A stretch of DNA of 64,000 nucleotides from JASGDC01 sp047606545 (GTDB lineage: Bacteria > Actinomycetota > Actinomycetes > Actinomycetales > Micrococcaceae). A program made the position numbers and the translations under genes. Under the pieces are notes generated by a model that had not been told where the DNA came from, made no database searches, and was given only the letters and a program-made list of their open reading frames with translations. The stretch is taken from assembly GCA_047606545.1 (NCBI GenBank), contig JASGEI010000020.1, forward strand, positions 124,001-188,000, read 5' to 3'. This document shows, in pieces, positions 62,759-64,000 of the stretch. The number at the start of each line of letters is the position of its first letter. Position 1 is the first letter of the stretch.

Positions 62759-63429
62759 TGAAAGCAATAAAAGTACTCATCGTTGATGACCAAGATTTAA
62801 TTCGTAAAGGAAATCGTTTAGTTCTTGAAAGTGAAGCTGCTATAAAAGTAGTCGGTGAAGCTTCAAATGGTCTTCAAGCCATCTCCCAATGTGAGCTTGA
62901 ATTACCAGATGTTGTCTTGATGGATGTTCGCATGCCAGTGATGGATGGCATTACTGCTACTGAAATTCTTACTAAAAAATATCTAAAGCTAAAGATTATT
63001 ATTCTAACCACTTATGATACTGATGAATATGCTTTTCGCGGGTTACAAGCTGGTGCCCACGCCTTTATCTTAAAAGACACCACTCCTGATTATTTAATTG
63101 ACGCAATACAAACTGTCTATCGTGGCGAAGGAATCTTAGCGCCAAGAGTCACAAAACAATTGATTAATTTGTTTGTTGATAAAACAGACAAACTTGAAAG
63201 CAAAACTCCATCTTATGATGAAAGACCTGAACGATTAACTGAACTTTCGGAACGTGAATACAGTATCTTCATCGACATAGCTAGTGGACTTGCTAACAAA
63301 AAGATCGCAGAAAAAGACTTTGTCTCACCACTAACTGTTAAGACTCAAGTCTCAAAGATTTTGGCAAAACTTAACTTAAAGAACCGAGTACATCTAGTCA
63401 TATTGGCATATGAGCTTGGAGTCGTTTAA
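62758..63429 (+). CDS. NarL/LuxR-family response regulator
   Basis: 223 residues. The receiver domain has VDDQD (acidic pocket), phospho-acceptor D56 in VLMDVRMPVMDGI, T/S in ILTTYDTD and K in FILKDTTPDY. The C-terminal LuxR helix-turn-helix reads ELSEREYSIFIDIASGLANKKIA and SPLTVKTQVSKILAKLNLKNRV. Its partner is the kinase immediately upstream. It probably activates the divergent ABC exporter genes through the palindrome at 61662. Confidence 0.94.
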   Translation: MKAIKVLIVDDQDLIRKGNRLVLESEAAIKVVGEASNGLQAISQCELELPDVVLMDVRMPVMDGITATEILTKKYLKLKIIILTTYDTDEYAFRGLQAGAHAFILKDTTPDYLIDAIQTVYRGEGILAPRVTKQLINLFVDKTDKLESKTPSYDERPERLTELSEREYSIFIDIASGLANKKIAEKDFVSPLTVKTQVSKILAKLNLKNRVHLVILAYELGVV

Positions 63430-63477
63430 AGTGTCATACTACCTTTACTTAATTCGTTGGGAGAGCAGATAAGTAAA

Positions 63478-63502
63478 AAGCTCTTGCCATTGGCAAGAGC
63501 TT
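63478..63502 (-). terminator. Terminator of the tRNA-Glu gene
   Basis: AAGCTCTTGCC (63478-63488) / GGCAAGAGCTT (63492-63502), 3-base loop, followed on the minus strand by TTTTTACTT. It can also stop transcription from the response regulator gene. Confidence 0.88.
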
Positions 63503-63510
63503 AGTTTATG

Positions 63511-63583
63511 TGACCCCAACGGGATTTGAACCCGTGTTACCGCCGTGAGAGGGCGACGTCCTAGGCCGCTAGACGATGGGGCC
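63511..63583 (-). tRNA. tRNA-Glu (CTC anticodon)
   Basis: 73 bases on the minus strand. The acceptor stem GGCCCCA pairs with TGGGGTC (one G-U), discriminator A, CCA not encoded. The anticodon loop is CTCTCAC within TCGCC/GGCGG, giving anticodon CTC for the GAG codon. The T-arm is ACGGG-TTCAAAT-CCCGT. The sequence closely resembles actinobacterial tRNA-Glu. A terminator follows at 63478. Confidence 0.95.
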
Positions 63584-63706
63584 TTAGTTGAAAACTAACT
63601 GTTGAAAATCAATCAGTTAAATTCCCATTAAAGGATTTCAACTTTTTAAGTATAGCAACTGTTTTGAATTAAGTAAATTCAACTAGTTTTAACACTAAAT
63701 ATTACA

Positions 63707-64000
63707 CTACTCAATCAACCAGTCTAAAATATTCTTCTTTTGAATACCTTCATAGTTATCATCAAGAAATAGCTTATCCATTACCAAAAGATATTTTGGG
63801 AAATTATCTGTTATTTTACGCAAAGGTTTTAGTTCCCTATCTCTAGTTTTAGGATCCAAAACAGATTCACTTACTTGGTAATATTCGTAGCTACCTTTAT
63901 CTGTAACAACCACAAAATCAACTTCGTACTTATCAATGTTTCCTATATAAACTTTAGGATATCTACGCCTTAACTCTAAATACACAATGTTTTCTATTAA
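63707..64000 (-). CDS. AAA ATPase (DUF4143-type), C-terminal part only
   Basis: 97 residues are inside the window, with the rest beyond 64000. LIENIVYLELRRRYPKVYIGNIDKYEVDFVV is typical of the last domain of the AAA/DUF4143 ATPases: conserved ENIVYLEL and the D of the nuclease-like EVDFVV. YYQVSESVLDPKTRDREL and LKPLRKITDNFPKYLLVMD follow. It is the kind of C-terminal domain that the ATPase at 24.0-24.9 kb has lost. Function of the family unknown; often found in anaerobes and archaea in multiple copies. Confidence 0.75.
   Translation of the reverse strand, partial: LIENIVYLELRRRYPKVYIGNIDKYEVDFVVVTDKGSYEYYQVSESVLDPKTRDRELKPLRKITDNFPKYLLVMDKLFLDDNYEGIQKKNILDWLIE

Overview
The window looks like chromosome of an AT-rich actinobacterium. 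Three things point there. (1) tyrS - TPR-like protein - HAD phosphatase - tlyA on one strand is the order known from Mycobacterium (Rv1689-Rv1694 region). (2) leuS, comEA, comEC, holA and rpsT all occur in the relative order and orientation common in actinobacteria. (3) PriA keeps its zinc-binding cysteines but has no Walker A motif, as in actinobacteria. TGA is used as a normal stop. The genus was not identified.

Layout. 1-3.9 kb: tlyA (cut by the window edge), HAD phosphatase, TPR-like protein, tyrS. 4.1-5.4 kb: DyP peroxidase, a wrecked flavodoxin gene behind it, and three 40-bp-spaced palindromes in front. 5.5-6.9 kb: unknown genes, one frameshifted. 7.1 kb: rpsT with a structured leader. 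7.5-15.5 kb: a type I restriction-modification locus (hsdR, hsdM, hsdS) with a tyrosine recombinase and a second, start-less hsdS in opposite orientation; two inverted-repeat pairs make it an apparent invertible specificity switch. 15.8-22.8 kb: a DUF234-type ATPase with a strong palindrome at its start, an MMPL transporter, and a Hachiman-like pair (hamA, hamB). 22.9-29.7 kb: holA, then a 2.8 kb insert of accessory genes, then comEC and comEA. 29.8-31.7 kb: a HinfI-like type II restriction-modification pair. 31.9-34.4 kb: a decaying block of plasmid- or phage-like small genes. 34.6-38.2 kb: a three-gene, translationally coupled operon headed by a GHKL/MORC-like ATPase, the best candidate here for an undescribed (probably defence) system. 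38.4-42.7 kb: TetR-controlled MFS exporter, then a HAD phosphatase and MFS pair. 43-46.9 kb: sucrose/fructan operon (MFS symporter, GH32, LacI). 47-53.5 kb: leuS, a CynX-type MFS, glpK, glpF. 53.7-59.3 kb: alpha/beta hydrolase, priA, metK, aminotransferase. 59.5-63.4 kb: ABC exporter divergent from a two-component system. 63.5-64 kb: tRNA-Glu and the end of an AAA ATPase gene.

The likely ancestral run leuS-comEA-comEC-holA-rpsT is split here into three pieces. Most defence genes sit in the splits: about 15 kb between rpsT and holA, about 3 kb between holA and comEC, and about 17 kb between comEA and leuS. Four different defence-type loci (invertible type I RM, Hachiman, HinfI-like RM, GHKL-ATPase operon) plus two ATPases of the AAA/DUF families lie within 31 kb, so this is a defence island grown inside a housekeeping cluster. 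An exact 15-base motif (TTTTGTCATAGGTAG) lies in front of three separate accessory units, and degenerate forms precede two more genes including metK.
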